Positions 34,780 to 47,305 of a DNA stretch of 64,000 nucleotides are shown here, one piece after another. Below the pieces are notes generated by a model, which was given only the letters and a program-made list of their open reading frames with translations, did not search any database and was not told the origin of the DNA. The DNA is from Tragulus kanchil. Its lineage: Eukaryota > Chordata > Mammalia > Artiodactyla > Tragulidae. Every line of letters begins with the position of its first letter. Position 1 is the stretch's first letter. Both the position numbers and the translations under genes were made by a program. The stretch covers positions 122,041,123-122,105,122 of the forward strand of contig JAIOJX010000004.1 of the NCBI GenBank assembly GCA_022376925.1. The letters run 5' to 3'.

Positions 34780-36905
34780 CATGAGGGAGATAATAGAGAA
34801 ATGAGGCCAAAAGCATAGTTGCTGGCATTACATAAAATTAGTTTAGTCCTGGTTTTGCCCTATATAGATGATGAAAAAGCTATTTAACCTCTATAATCCT
34901 CATTTCCTCACACAGAAATGAGGATTGATAATAATAACTACCAGTTGGGGCTGATTTATTTTTTAAAAAGTTAAATGGTTTTGTGCTTGAAATATAGTAG
35001 GAACTCACCATATGGTGGTAGCATGACACTGATGATTAATTTATATTATTATTACTACAAATATTTCTTTTCAGCAATTTTAGGAAAGTCCAACATAGTC
35101 TTAAGTAATCTTTGTTTTGGTAGTTCCCAATTTTTCCGGTGGGGGGAAAAAATACCTTTCAAGTTTAGTGTCTTATTTTTCCTGCCGGAAATTATCAATC
35201 AACTTGCTGACACTACAGGGCCATAAACATGAGGAGAATTAAAATTGTACGACACAGTTTACTAGATTTTAGGAATAAGCACTTTTTCCAAGAAATAGAT
35301 ACCCCATATTGACAACAACTGACTGTAACTAGATAGGATAATGCCATATGCACATTGTTTCAATCTTGGTCAAGTCATTGAAAGTTCAAGGGTTACCAGA
35401 ACTAAGAATGCCACATGATTATCTTACATTATAAAGCAAGTAGTCAGCTCCTAAGCCAAGGCTGCCTTAACCACTTATCCACTGAAGACATACCAGTTAT
35501 CTACTGCCTAAGACCCACAATACTTTCTAGAGTCCCACAAAAATGTTTTAATTTCTAAAATAAGAAGAAAGGAGAACTTTTAGGTTGAATAAAGTGCTTT
35601 ATTATATAGTGTTCACTTATTCATCTTCAGACCAACATTCATAAAATATAATTTTTAATATTTTTTGGAGTAAAAGACTCACAAAAGCAAAGGTTCTCAG
35701 TCATAACATAGCCCTCCAGGTAACCAGAAGTAAATAAGATGAGACTTGGTGATGCAACATCACTCTGCACATTAGGAAATCACCGGAAGACTGATTGGCT
35801 ATACCCTTGCTGCCAGCAGAGCAACATGAAAGATTATGTTTACATGAGGGAGATAATAGAGAAATGAGGCCAAAAGCATAGTTGCTGGCATTACATAAAA
35901 TTAGTTTAGTCCTGGTTTTGCCCTATATAGATGATGAAAAAGCTATTTAACCTCTATAATCCTCATTTCCTCACACAGAAATGAGGATTGATAATAATAA
36001 CTACCAGTTGGGGCTGATTTATTTTTTAAAAAGTTAAATGGTTTTGTGCTTGAAATATAGTAGGAACTCACCATATGGTGGTAGCATGACACTGATGATT
36101 AATTTATATTATTATTACTACAAATATTTCTTTTCAGCAATTTTAGGAAAGTCCAACATAGTCTTAAGTAATCTTTGTTTTGGTAGTTCCCAATTTTTCC
36201 GGTGGGGGGAAAAAATACCTTTCAAGTTTAGTGTCTTATTTTTCCTGCCGGAAATTATCAATCAACTTGCTGACACTACAGGGCCATAAACATGAGGAGA
36301 ATTAAAATTGTACGACACAGTTTACTAGATTTTAGGAATAAGCACTTTTTCCAAGAAATAGATACCCCATATTGACAACAACTGACTGTAACTAGATAGG
36401 ATAATGCCATATGCACATTGTTTCAATCTTGGTCAAGTCATTGAAAGTTCAAGGGTTACCAGAACTAAGAATGCCACATGATTATCTTACATTATAAAGC
36501 AAGTAGTCAGCTCCTAAGCCAAGGCTGCCTTAACCACTTATCCACTGAAGACATACCAGTTATCTACTGCCTAAGACCCACAATACTTTCTAGAGTCCCA
36601 CAAAAATGTTTTAATTTCTAAAATAAGAAGAAAGGAGAACTTTTAGGTTGAATAAAGTGCTTTATTATATAGTGTTCACTTATTCATCTTCAGACCAACA
36701 TTCATAAAATATAATTTTTAATATTTTTTGGAGTAAAAGACTCACAAAAGCAAAGGTTCTCAGTCATAACATAGCCCTCCAGGTAACCAGAAGTAAATAA
36801 GATGAGACTTGGTGATGCAACATCACTCTGCACATTAGGAAATCACCGGAAGACTGATTGGCTATACCCTTGCTGCCAGCAGAGCAACATGAAAGATTAT
36901 GTTTA
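34780..36905. repeat. Direct duplication 9: two 1,063-bp copies
   Basis: Copies run 34780-35842 and 35843-36905, with no difference that I could see. Joint at 'tttaca|tgaggg', where only a few bases are shared. Confidence 0.93.
34845..35015 (+). repeat. MIR SINE relic
   Basis: 'agtcctggttttgccctata', 'aacctctataatcctcattt', 'aaatgaggattgataataat' and 'gtgcttgaaatatagtagga' fall in MIR order. It appears again at 35908-36078 through duplication 9. Confidence 0.65.
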
Positions 36906-37140
36906 CATAACAGGCAGATGGCTGAAGCACTAATCAGTGAGTGAATAAGGAGCTGATACTACCAAGGGGCATATCAACAGTTCTACATCTGGCTTTAAGC
37001 CAAGCATAAGCCTTCAAACTCACCCACAGGTCACACATATCACAGAGGAGCTGGTCCCTAGTACCTTGGCAGCATTTTCAGCCTTTAGTACTGCCCTATG
37101 TTACTCTAGGCATCTTGGCCCCACCTGATACCTTAGACTT

Positions 37141-37354
37141 TGTGGTGGTGATTTAGTCACTAAGTCATGTCGGACTCTTGCTACCTTGTGGACTATAGCC
37201 TACCAGGCTCCTTGGTCCACGGGATTCTCCAGGCAAGAATACGGGAGTGGGTTACCATTTCCTTCTCCAGGGGACCTTCCTGACCCAGGAATCAAACCCA
37301 GGTCCCCTACATTGCAGGCAGATTCTTTACCAACTGAACTATGAGGGAAGCCCC
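37141..37354 (-). mobile_element. Bov-tA SINE, minus strand
   Basis: A full-length reverse-complement copy: 'gattctccaggcaagaatac', 'ccttctccaggggaccttcc', 'caaacccaggtcccctacat', 'gattctttaccaactgaac', ending 'tatgagggaagcccc'. Confidence 0.92.
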
Positions 37355-37814
37355 CTAGTCTTTGGACTGTATAATTAGACTTCCTTGTTATGGCTTTGCC
37401 TCTATCCACTGCCTTCTGAATGATGTTCACAGTTGTATCTTTGGCTATGAATTCTGCTGCGCTGCTTCACTAAGGATCTCCCTCTTGTGTTGCCTCAGGT
37501 CATCCTAGGGCCATTCTGCCGTACCCCACTCTGCTCCTCAGACTCCTTCACCAAACATTTATGCTCTCCAAAGCCTTTAAGAAAATAAAAGGAATTTATA
37601 CAGCATTATCTAGCACTTAAGAGCCATTCAGATGTGATTTTGAGTTCCTAATTCAGTTAAACAGCCTTAATCTTAACGTTTTTGGTATTTAGTTTACTTG
37701 ACTGCAACATAGAGATAACAGGCAGCACGCCTAATGACTCCACCTGTCCCTTGCAAGTGGGAAACAGGTAGCATGTTTAATAAACGGTGCTTTTTTCACT
37801 TCTGCTTCATATAT

Positions 37815-38490
37815 ACAGATATTTCATGACCTATTATGTGCATATATTGTTCTAGAGACTAAACATACACTGGTGACCAATATAGAGTTCTCTCCTTCAG
37901 AAAATTTACACTAATGAATGGAAACAGAGGGGTACCTTGGTGACTCATTCGGTAAAGAATCTGCCTGTAATGCAGGAGACCTGGGTTCAATCTCTCGGTT
38001 GGGAAGATTCCCTGGAGAAGAAAATGGCACCCTACTCTGGTATCCTTGAATGGGAAATCTCATGGACAGAGGATCCAGGTGGACTACCGTCCATGGGGTC
38101 ACAAGATTCAGACACAATTTAGTCACTAAATCACTACCACCATGGAGACAGATAACGAATAAATCAGTAAAATAAACATCATGTCAGATAATCAGAAGAT
38201 GATGCTTGTTATAGAAAAAGATAAAACAATGTGAAAGAGATAATGACTAGAGTGTGTATAATTCTATTATATAAGAAGTTTAAAGAAGGGGACATTTGAG
38301 CAGATTTCTAAAGAGAGAGAACTGAAATTCATATGCATACTAAAGGAAAGAACCTTCCAGAAAGAAGTGATAAGCAGAAAAGCACTGAAGAAGGCACATA
38401 TTTGTCATGTCTGAGGCACAGCAAAAGCTGGAGGAGAAGCCCCCCTTTGGCCCAAATGCTGGTAGTCAAGAACACTGTGCTTTCAGCCAC
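37815..38490 (+). repeat. Ancient interspersed repeat, family not certain
   Basis: Text such as 'ctattatgtgcatatattgt', 'gtgaccaatatagagttctc', 'ggacatttgagcagatttct' and 'aaccttccagaaagaagtga' resembles a mammalian repeat with a 'gtgccaggcactgttct...gtgacatttgagcag...' order. A Bov-tA splits it. The family name would need a library search. Repeated at about 38943-39618 by duplication 10. Confidence 0.45.
37927..38142 (+). mobile_element. Bov-tA SINE
   Basis: 'ggggtaccttggtgactcat', 'gggttcaatctctcggttgg', 'aaatggcaccctactctggt', 'ggactaccgtccatggggtc' and the tail 'gtcactaaatcacta'. Its image at 39055-39270 comes from duplication 10. Confidence 0.9.
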
Positions 38491-39645
38491 TGTCATTCCA
38501 TCCCTGAGCAGGGAATACAGCTGACCTTTGAACAGCACAGGTTTGAACTGTGCAGGTCCACTTCTACATGTGTGCGGGCTAAGTTGCTTCAGTCATGTCT
38601 GACTCTTTGTGACCCACTGGACTGCAGGCGCCAGGCTCCTAGGTCCATGGGACTTTCCAAGCAGAGGCCCTCCGCCAGGGTATCTTCCTGACCAAGAGAT
38701 CGAACCTGCATCTCCTAAGTCTCCTGTGGCGGCAGGTTCTTTATGTCCAGGGTTTAATAAACTGAGTTGGGTTTTCCTAATTCAGTTAAACAGCCTTAAT
38801 CTTAACGTTTTGGTATTTAGTTTACTTGACTGCAACATAGAGATAACAGGCAGCACGCCTAATGACTCCACCTGTCCCTTGCAAGTGGGAAACAGGTAGC
38901 ATGTTTAATAAACGGTGCTTTTTTCACTTCTGCTTCATATATACAGATATTTCATGACCTATTATGTGCATATATTGTTCTAGAGACTAAACATACACTG
39001 GTGACCAATATAGAGTTCTCTCCTTCAGAAAATTTACACTAATGAATGGAAACAGAGGGGTACCTTGGTGACTCATTCGGTAAAGAATCTGCCTGTAATG
39101 CAGGAGACCTGGGTTCAATCTCTCGGTTGGGAAGATTCCCTGGAGAAGAAAATGGCACCCTACTCTGGTATCCTTGAATGGGAAATCTCATGGACAGAGG
39201 ATCCAGGTGGACTACCGTCCATGGGGTCACAAGATTCAGACACAATTTAGTCACTAAATCACTACCACCATGGAGACAGATAACGAATAAATCAGTAAAA
39301 TAAACATCATGTCAGATAATCAGAAGATGATGCTTGTTATAGAAAAAGATAAAACAATGTGAAAGAGATAATGACTAGAGTGTGTATAATTCTATTATAT
39401 AAGAAGTTTAAAGAAGGGGACATTTGAGCAGATTTCTAAAGAGAGAGAACTGAAATTCATATGCATACTAAAGGAAAGAACCTTCCAGAAAGAAGTGATA
39501 AGCAGAAAAGCACTGAAGAAGGCACATATTTGTCATGTCTGAGGCACAGCAAAAGCTGGAGGAGAAGCCCCCCTTTGGCCCAAATGCTGGTAGTCAAGAA
39601 CACTGTGCTTTCAGCCACTGTCATTCCATCCCTGAGCAGGGAATA

Positions 39646-40092
39646 CAGCTGACCTTTGAACAGCACAGGTTTGAACTGTGCAGGTCCACTTCTACATGTG
39701 TGCGGGCTAAGTTGCTTCAGTCATGTCTGACTCTTTGTGACCCACTGGACTGCAGGCGCCAGGCTCCTAGGTCCATGGGACTTTCCAAGCAAGAATACTG
39801 GAATGAGTTTCTGTGCCCTCCGCCAGGGTATCTTCCTGACCAAGAGATCGAACCTGCATCTCCTAAGTCTCCTGCATGGACAGGCAGGTTCTTTGCCACT
39901 AGCAACACCTGGGAAGCCCTCTTATACATGCATACTTCTCAAAACTAAATTCCACATTAATACATGATCCACGTTGGTTGAACTCAAGATATAGAACCGT
40001 GAGTTTTAAAGGCCAAAGATAAAGTTACACTAGGATATTTCACAGTGGAAGGTCAGCACCCCAATCAATCCTCACATTTCGCAAGGGTCCAG
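39646..40092. mobile_element. Tigger/MER2-like DNA transposon split by a SINE
   Basis: Left part 39646-39698: 'cagctgacctttgaacagca', then 'tttgaactgtgcaggtccac'. Right part 39931-40092: 'gttggttgaactcaagata', 'gtcagcaccccaatc' and 'gcaagggtcc' near the end. These follow the inverted-repeat ends of Tigger/MER2-type elements. TA dinucleotides border both ends. It is diverged, without a transposase. A truncated image of the left part is at 38518-38570. Confidence 0.6.
39699..39920 (-). mobile_element. Bov-tA SINE, minus strand, in the Tigger-like element
   Basis: 'gactctttgtgacccactgg', 'ccaagcaagaatactggaat', 'ggtatcttcctgaccaagag' and 'cctgggaagccct'. A target duplication cttctacatg / cttatacatg surrounds it. 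The copy at 38571-38744 is the error-bearing half of duplication 10 and is shortened. Confidence 0.9.
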
Positions 40093-40096
40093 AGTA

Positions 40097-41284
40097 GTTC
40101 TTTCCCCACTTGGAATGGGAAACAGGATGCAGACTGAACATGACGCATAATTGAGTTCTGTGGTACAGTCTGGCTGTGCATTTTTGGTTTCAACTCAACA
40201 AACATTTCTTGACTATATGCAACACTATATTAGCCTTTAAAAGAGGGTCACTGATACCAAAGAGCTCATTTTGTCTGAAAAGCTGTATACATTCAGAACT
40301 TCCTAAACACTACTTTACATCTAACTGCAAAACCCCTTCAAAGAAAAATAAAATTATTTTTGGACTTTCCATCATTTTGGTTTATCTACGCCAAATCACT
40401 TCTCCCTAATTAGAGTAGATAATTGAAAGTTAACTTTATTTTCAAAGCAGAAAAGAACTAATTGGCCCACCAGCTGGGAAATGGAGTGTTTGCAGATTGT
40501 AATCTTAATGGTCACTTTAAGACCAGAAGGGGCCCAAAAATGTCAGTTAATCCATCTTGCTGCCTGTAAGCAGGACACATCTCTACTTTGCCTAGGAAGA
40601 CAGGACTCATTACTTCACATCCATCTTAATCAATGTGCTTTGCCAAGTTTCATGCCGAACTATATGTCCCCATTTCTTAAAGGACTATTACCTTGTATGG
40701 TGACTTTACGTATTTGACATTTTTCATCTCTACTCATTTAAAAATGTAATAGCATATTCATACTAACATAGTAATTAATATATAATCATAGTAATAACTT
40801 CAGAAGAACTCTTTCAAATAATGTTATTTACTATATGGTTTTTTGAGTAAGTAGAAACTTTTAGGGGCAAGTTATTGTTATTGTCTTAAGCTTTGTAGAA
40901 CTGACCACAGATCTTTATTTTTGGATCCAAAGCAATGTGAAGGCAGAAAGTCCCTATTTTCTTATTAGAGCTAAGTGAAGCAAACATTATTTTAACCTTT
41001 CTAGCATTTCTGACTCACATTTACTCCACAATTTTACTGTACTTTCTCTTGCTTGCCCAGTGTTGAGTGTTTTTGTACTCTCTTCTTCCTATATTTGTTT
41101 TTCCTCAAATTCTGTTAAGTTTTTGTTCTGTTTAACTTTTGTTTTTCCTTCTGTGACTTTTCCCTGTACTCCATTGTTTTTGTTAATCTATATCAGCTTG
41201 AAATATCTTCACATTTTTGTCTTTGCTCACCTTTTTAAAACACTCACTATATATATTCCTTGTTTCCCTTTTCTTCTCTTAATT
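40097..41284. other. Intergenic DNA, no gene recognised
   Basis: No repeat family was recognised with confidence. Frames of 77, 78 and 121 codons are T-rich or lack any domain. The 121-codon frames at 41060 and 41260 run into the antisense of the L1 3' UTR. Confidence 0.45.
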
Positions 41285-42392
41285 TCCATCACTTTTTTTT
41301 TATTCTTTATTTTAAAGGTTTTACAGAGTTTTGTTGTTCACAGACATGTATGTTCCCAGATCAGTCATATGCATATCCATGGTCCCCAGCCCCTCCAGTT
41401 CGCTCCATCCCACCCCTCCAGATGATCGCCCCAAGCCATTGTAAGCACTCCTATTCCCTTAGCACAATGACACTAGCTATCTTTTCCACACATAACACTA
41501 TAGGTTTCCATGTTACTCCCTCCATGCTTCCCCCTCCCTATTTCTTCCCCACAATGTCCCTATGTCTATGCTCTGTCTGTTTTTCCATGAGTTCCCTGCA
41601 TGTGTTATCAAGACTATCCTACTAGATTCCATATATGTGTGTTAGTATACTGTATTTGTCTTTCTCTTTTTGACTTACTTCACTTTTTATGATAGGTTCT
41701 AGAGCCAGCCACTTCATTAGGACTGAGTCTTCTGCATTTCTTTTAACAGCTGAGTAGTATTCCATTGTATATATGTACCACAGCTTCAGGATCCATTCAT
41801 TCGTCGATGGACATCTAGGTTGCTTCCAAGTTCTGGCTATTGTATACAGAGAGTTGCAAAGAACATTGGGGTACAGGTGCTTCTTTCAGTTTTGATTTAA
41901 TCAGGATATAGGCCTAATAGTGGGATTGCTGGGTCATAGGGTGCTTCTATTTTTAGGTTTTTAAGGAATCTCCATACTGTCTTCCATAGAGGCTGCATCA
42001 ATTGACATTCCCACCAGCAATGCAAGAGGGTTCCCTTTTCTCCGCACCCTCTCCAGCATTTATTGTCTGCAGATTTTTTGATGATGGCCATTCTGACAGG
42101 TGTGAGGTGGTATCTCATTGTAGTTTTAATTTGCATTTCTCTAATAATAAGCGAGGTTGAGCATTGTTTCATGTGCTTTTGGGCCATCTGTATGTCCTCT
42201 TTGGAGAGGTGTCTCTTTAGATCTTTTTCCCATTTTTTGATTGGGTTGTTCGTTTTCCCTGTGCTGAGTTGTCTGAGTTGTTTGTAGATTTTGGAGATTG
42301 ATTCTTTGTCTGTTGTTTCATTTGCTATGATTTTCTCCCACTCTGTGGGGTGTCTGTTGAGCTTTTTTGTAATTTCTTTTGCTGTACAAAAG

Positions 42393-44618
42393 CTTTTAAG
42401 TTTCATGAGGTCCCACGTGTTCACTTTTCTTTTCAGTTCCACTATTCTAGTAGGTGGGTCAGAGAAGATCTTGCTTTGATGTATGTCCTTGAGTGTTTTG
42501 CTTATATTCTCCTCTAAGAGGTTGATGGTTTCTGGTCTTACATTTACGTCTTTAATCCATTTTGAGTTGATCTTAGTGTATGGTGTCAGGGAATGTTCCA
42601 ACTTCATTTTTTTGCATGTAGCTGTCCAATTTTCCCAGCACCATTTGTTGAAGTGGCTGTCTTTGTCCCATTTTATAGTTTCGCCTCCTTTGTCAAAAAT
42701 AAGGTACCCATAGGCGCGTGGGTTTATCTCTGGGTTCTCGATCTTGTTCCATTGGTCTATAGTTCTGTTTTTGTGCCAGTGCCATACTGTCTTGAGGACT
42801 GTTGCTTTGTAGTAGAGTCTGAAGCTGGGGAGGCTGATTCCTCCAGCTCCGTTTTTCTTTCCCAGGATTGTTTTGGCTATTCGAGGTCTTTTGTGTTTCC
42901 ATATGAACTGTGTTATTGTTTGGTCTAGTTCTGTGAAAAATGTCAATGGAAGTTGAATAGGTATTGCATTGAATCTGTAGATGATATTTGGTAGTATGGT
43001 CATTTTCACAATATTGATTCTTCCGACCCAGGAACATGGAATATCTCTCCATCTGTTTAAGTCTTCTTTAATGTCTCTCATGAGTGTCTTGTAATTTTCT
43101 GTGTACAGTTCTTTTGTTTCTCTGGGTAGGTTTATTCCTAGATATTTGATTCTTTTGGTTGCAGTGGTGAAGGGGACTGCCTCTTTGATTTCGTTTTCTG
43201 ATTTTTCCTTGTTTGTGTATAGGAATGCCAGTGATTTCTGTGTGTTGACTTTGTATCCTGCGACTTTGCTGAATTCGTTGATTAGCTCTAGTAGCTTTGT
43301 AATAGAGTCTTTGGGATCTTCTATGTATAATATCATGTCGTCTGCAAAGAGACAGAGCTTGACTTCTTCCTTTCCAATCTGGATTCCTTTGATTTCTTTC
43401 TCTTCTCTTATTGCTGTTGCTAGAACTTCCAGGACTATGTTGAATAGTAGTGGTGAAAGTGAACACCCCTGTCTTGTTCCTGATTTTAGAGGAATGCTTT
43501 GTTCCCTGGGGTTTCACTTTTAAGTTTCATGAGGTCCCACGTGTTCACTTTTCTTTTCAGTTCCACTATTCTAGTAGGTGGGTCAGAGAAGATCTTGCTT
43601 TGATGTATGTCCTTGAGTGTTTTGCTTATATTCTCCTCTAAGAGGTTGATGGTTTCTGGTCTTACATTTACGTCTTTAATCCATTTTGAGTTGATCTTAG
43701 TGTATGGTGTCAGGGAATGTTCCAACTTCATTTTTTTGCATGTAGCTGTCCAATTTTCCCAGCACCATTTGTTGAAGTGGCTGTCTTTGTCCCATTTTAT
43801 AGTTTCGCCTCCTTTGTCAAAAATAAGGTACCCATAGGCGCGTGGGTTTATCTCTGGGTTCTCGATCTTGTTCCATTGGTCTATAGTTCTGTTTTTGTGC
43901 CAGTGCCATACTGTCTTGAGGACTGTTGCTTTGTAGTAGAGTCTGAAGCTGGGGAGGCTGATTCCTCCAGCTCCGTTTTTCTTTCCCAGGATTGTTTTGG
44001 CTATTCGAGGTCTTTTGTGTTTCCATATGAACTGTGTTATTGTTTGGTCTAGTTCTGTGAAAAATGTCAATGGAAGTTGAATAGGTATTGCATTGAATCT
44101 GTAGATGATATTTGGTAGTATGGTCATTTTCACAATATTGATTCTTCCGACCCAGGAACATGGAATATCTCTCCATCTGTTTAAGTCTTCTTTAATGTCT
44201 CTCATGAGTGTCTTGTAATTTTCTGTGTACAGTTCTTTTGTTTCTCTGGGTAGGTTTATTCCTAGATATTTGATTCTTTTGGTTGCAGTGGTGAAGGGGA
44301 CTGCCTCTTTGATTTCGTTTTCTGATTTTTCCTTGTTTGTGTATAGGAATGCCAGTGATTTCTGTGTGTTGACTTTGTATCCTGCGACTTTGCTGAATTC
44401 GTTGATTAGCTCTAGTAGCTTTGTAATAGAGTCTTTGGGATCTTCTATGTATAATATCATGTCGTCTGCAAAGAGACAGAGCTTGACTTCTTCCTTTCCA
44501 ATCTGGATTCCTTTGATTTCTTTCTCTTCTCTTATTGCTGTTGCTAGAACTTCCAGGACTATGTTGAATAGTAGTGGTGAAAGTGAACACCCCTGTCTTG
44601 TTCCTGATCTTAGAGGGA
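42393..44618. repeat. Direct duplication 11: two ~1.12-kb copies in L1 ORF2
   Basis: Copies run 42393-43516 and 43517-44618. They are almost identical, with joint-facing differences ('gattttagaggaatgctttg' versus 'gatcttagagggaatgcttt'). The 395-codon minus-strand frame 43486-44673 ends in chimeric residues where the joint is crossed. Confidence 0.93.
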
Positions 44619-45338
44619 ATGCTTTCTGTTTTTCACTGTTGAGGATAATGTTCGCTGTGGGTTTTGAGAACATAGATGGCTTTCACTATGTTGAGATAGG
44701 TTCCTTCTATGCCCATTTTCTGAAGAGTTTTTATCATAAATGGGTGTTGTACTTTGTCGAAGGCTTTTTCTGCATCTATTGAGATGATCATGTGATTTTT
44801 GTCTTTGAATTTGTTGATATGGTGTATCACATTGATTGATTTGTGGATGTTGAAGAATCCCTGCATGCCTGGGATGAACCCAACTTGATCGTGATGTATG
44901 AGTTTTTTGATGTGTCGTTGAATTCTGTTTGCTAGGATTTTGTCGAGGATCTTGGCATCTAAGTTCATCAGAGAAACTGGTCTGTAATTTTCTTTTTTGT
45001 TGTTGTCTTTGCCTGGTTTGGGTATCAGGGTGATGGTGGCCTCGTAGAATGTGTTTGGAAGTTTTCCTTCCTGTGCAATTTTTTGGAAGAGTTTTAGAAG
45101 GACAGGCATTAGCTCTTCTTTAAATGTTTGGTAGAATTCGGCTGTGAAGCCATCTGGCCCTGGGCTTTTATTTTTGGGTAGATTTTTAATCACAGATTCG
45201 ACTTCTGAGCTTGTGATTGGGTTGTTCATAGTTTCTGTTTCTTCCTGGCTCAGTCTTAGGAGATTGATCTTCCCCAAGAAACTGTCCATTTCTTCCAGGT
45301 TGTCCAGTTTATTGCCATAGAGTTGCTCATAATAGTCC

Positions 45339-47250
45339 CTTAGAATCCTTTGGATTTCTGCATGATCTGTTGTAATCTCTCCTTTTTCATTTTTGATTTT
45401 GTTGATCTGGTTCTTCTCTCTCTTTCTCTTGATGGGTCTGGTCAGAGACTTGTCAATTTTGTTTACCTTTTCAAACAACCAGCTTTTTGTTTTATTTATC
45501 TTTACTATTGTTTCTTTCATTTATTTCTGCTCTAGTCTTTATAAATTCTCGTCTTCTGCTGGCTTTGGGATGTTTTTGTTCTTCTTTTTCCAATTGTTTT
45601 AAGTGGAGGGTTAGGTCAACTGCTTCATATTTTCCTAGTTTCTTGAGGTGGGATTGTATTGCTATAAATTTTCCTCTTAGAACTGCTTTTGCGGTATCCC
45701 ATAGATTTTGCACTGTCGTGTGTTCATTGTCATTTTCTTCTAGGAATTGTTTAATTTCTCCTTTGATTTCCTCAGTAATCAGTTGGTTTTTAATGTATGT
45801 ATTGTTTAATTGCCATGTGTTTGTATTTTTAGCAGTTTTTTTCCTGTAGCTGATCTCTAGTCTCATTGCATTGTGGTCCAAGAAGATGGTTGATAAAATT
45901 TCAGTTTTCTTAAATTGACTGAGGTTAGATTTGTGGCCCAAGATGTGGTCTATCCTGGAGAATGTTCCGTGAGCACTTGAGAAGAGAGTGTATTCTTTTG
46001 CTTTTGGGTGGAACGTCCTAAAGATATCAATGAGGTCCATCTTTTCTAGTGTGGCATTTAAGGCTTGTGTTTCTTTATTAATTTTCTGTTTGGATGATCT
46101 ATCCATTGGTGTGAGAGGAGTGTTAAAGTCTCCTACTATTATTGTGTTATTATTGATTTCTTCTTTTAAGTCTGAAAGTATCTGTCTTATGTATTGAGGT
46201 GCTCCTGTGTTGGGTGCGTAGATATTCATGACTGTTATGTCTTCCTCTTGGATGGATCCCTTAATCATGATGTAGTGACCTGCCTTGTCTCTTAGAATCC
46301 TTTGGATTTCTGCATGATCTGTTGTAATCTCTCCTTTTTCATTTTTGATTTTGTTGATCTGGTTCTTCTCTCTCTTTCTCTTGATGGGTCTGGTCAGAGA
46401 CTTGTCAATTTTGTTTACCTTTTCAAACAACCAGCTTTTTGTTTTATTTATCTTTACTATTGTTTCTTTCATTTATTTCTGCTCTAGTCTTTATAAATTC
46501 TCGTCTTCTGCTGGCTTTGGGATGTTTTTGTTCTTCTTTTTCCAATTGTTTTAAGTGGAGGGTTAGGTCAACTGCTTCATATTTTCCTAGTTTCTTGAGG
46601 TGGGATTGTATTGCTATAAATTTTCCTCTTAGAACTGCTTTTGCGGTATCCCATAGATTTTGCACTGTCGTGTGTTCATTGTCATTTTCTTCTAGGAATT
46701 GTTTAATTTCTCCTTTGATTTCCTCAGTAATCAGTTGGTTTTTAATGTATGTATTGTTTAATTGCCATGTGTTTGTATTTTTAGCAGTTTTTTTCCTGTA
46801 GCTGATCTCTAGTCTCATTGCATTGTGGTCCAAGAAGATGGTTGATAAAATTTCAGTTTTCTTAAATTGACTGAGGTTAGATTTGTGGCCCAAGATGTGG
46901 TCTATCCTGGAGAATGTTCCGTGAGCACTTGAGAAGAGAGTGTATTCTTTTGCTTTTGGGTGGAACGTCCTAAAGATATCAATGAGGTCCATCTTTTCTA
47001 GTGTGGCATTTAAGGCTTGTGTTTCTTTATTAATTTTCTGTTTGGATGATCTATCCATTGGTGTGAGAGGAGTGTTAAAGTCTCCTACTATTATTGTGTT
47101 ATTATTGATTTCTTCTTTTAAGTCTGAAAGTATCTGTCTTATGTATTGAGGTGCTCCTGTGTTGGGTGCGTAGATATTCATGACTGTTATGTCTTCCTCT
47201 TGGATGGATCCCTTAATCATGATGTAGTGACCTGCCTTGTCTCTTAGAAT
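45339..47250. repeat. Direct duplication 12: two 952-bp copies in L1 ORF2
   Basis: Copies run 45339-46290 and 46291-47242, sharing 'cttagaatc' at the joint. The 326-codon minus-strand frame 45492-46472 fuses an RT start to an endonuclease segment in the wrong order, which cannot occur in a real ORF2 and exposes the error. Confidence 0.93.
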
Positions 47251-47305
47251 CTTCTTTACTTTAAAATCTATTTTGTCTGATATGAGGATTGCTACCCTAG
47301 CTTTC

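Larger units (their letters stand above)
33705..37140. other. Intergenic DNA with duplication 9, no gene recognised
   Basis: Apart from a MIR relic and its duplicate, no feature is recognised. The 83-codon frames at 34975 and 36038 are identical because of the duplication. Confidence 0.45.
37645..39891. repeat. Direct duplication 10: two ~1.1-kb copies, first with a deletion at its right end
   Basis: Copies run 37645-38744 and 38774-39891, with about 29 bases of filler. Near its right end the first copy lacks 'gaatactggaatgagtttct' and neighbours that are present in the second. It also differs by one T in 'cgtttttgg' versus 'cgttttgg'. The unit crosses two Bov-tA SINEs and an old repeat. Confidence 0.93.

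Noticed and set aside
34780..36905. Real segmental or tandem duplication
   Set aside because: One such pair could be biological, but seventeen pairs of nearly equal length with end-localised sequencing-type errors in 64 kb point to one technical cause.
44225..44782. 185-codon plus-strand frame and similar 90-170-codon plus-strand frames across 41-49 kb
   Set aside because: All are antisense to L1 ORF1/ORF2, with compositions (Phe, Ser, Leu-rich) that mirror the real minus-strand coding frames.
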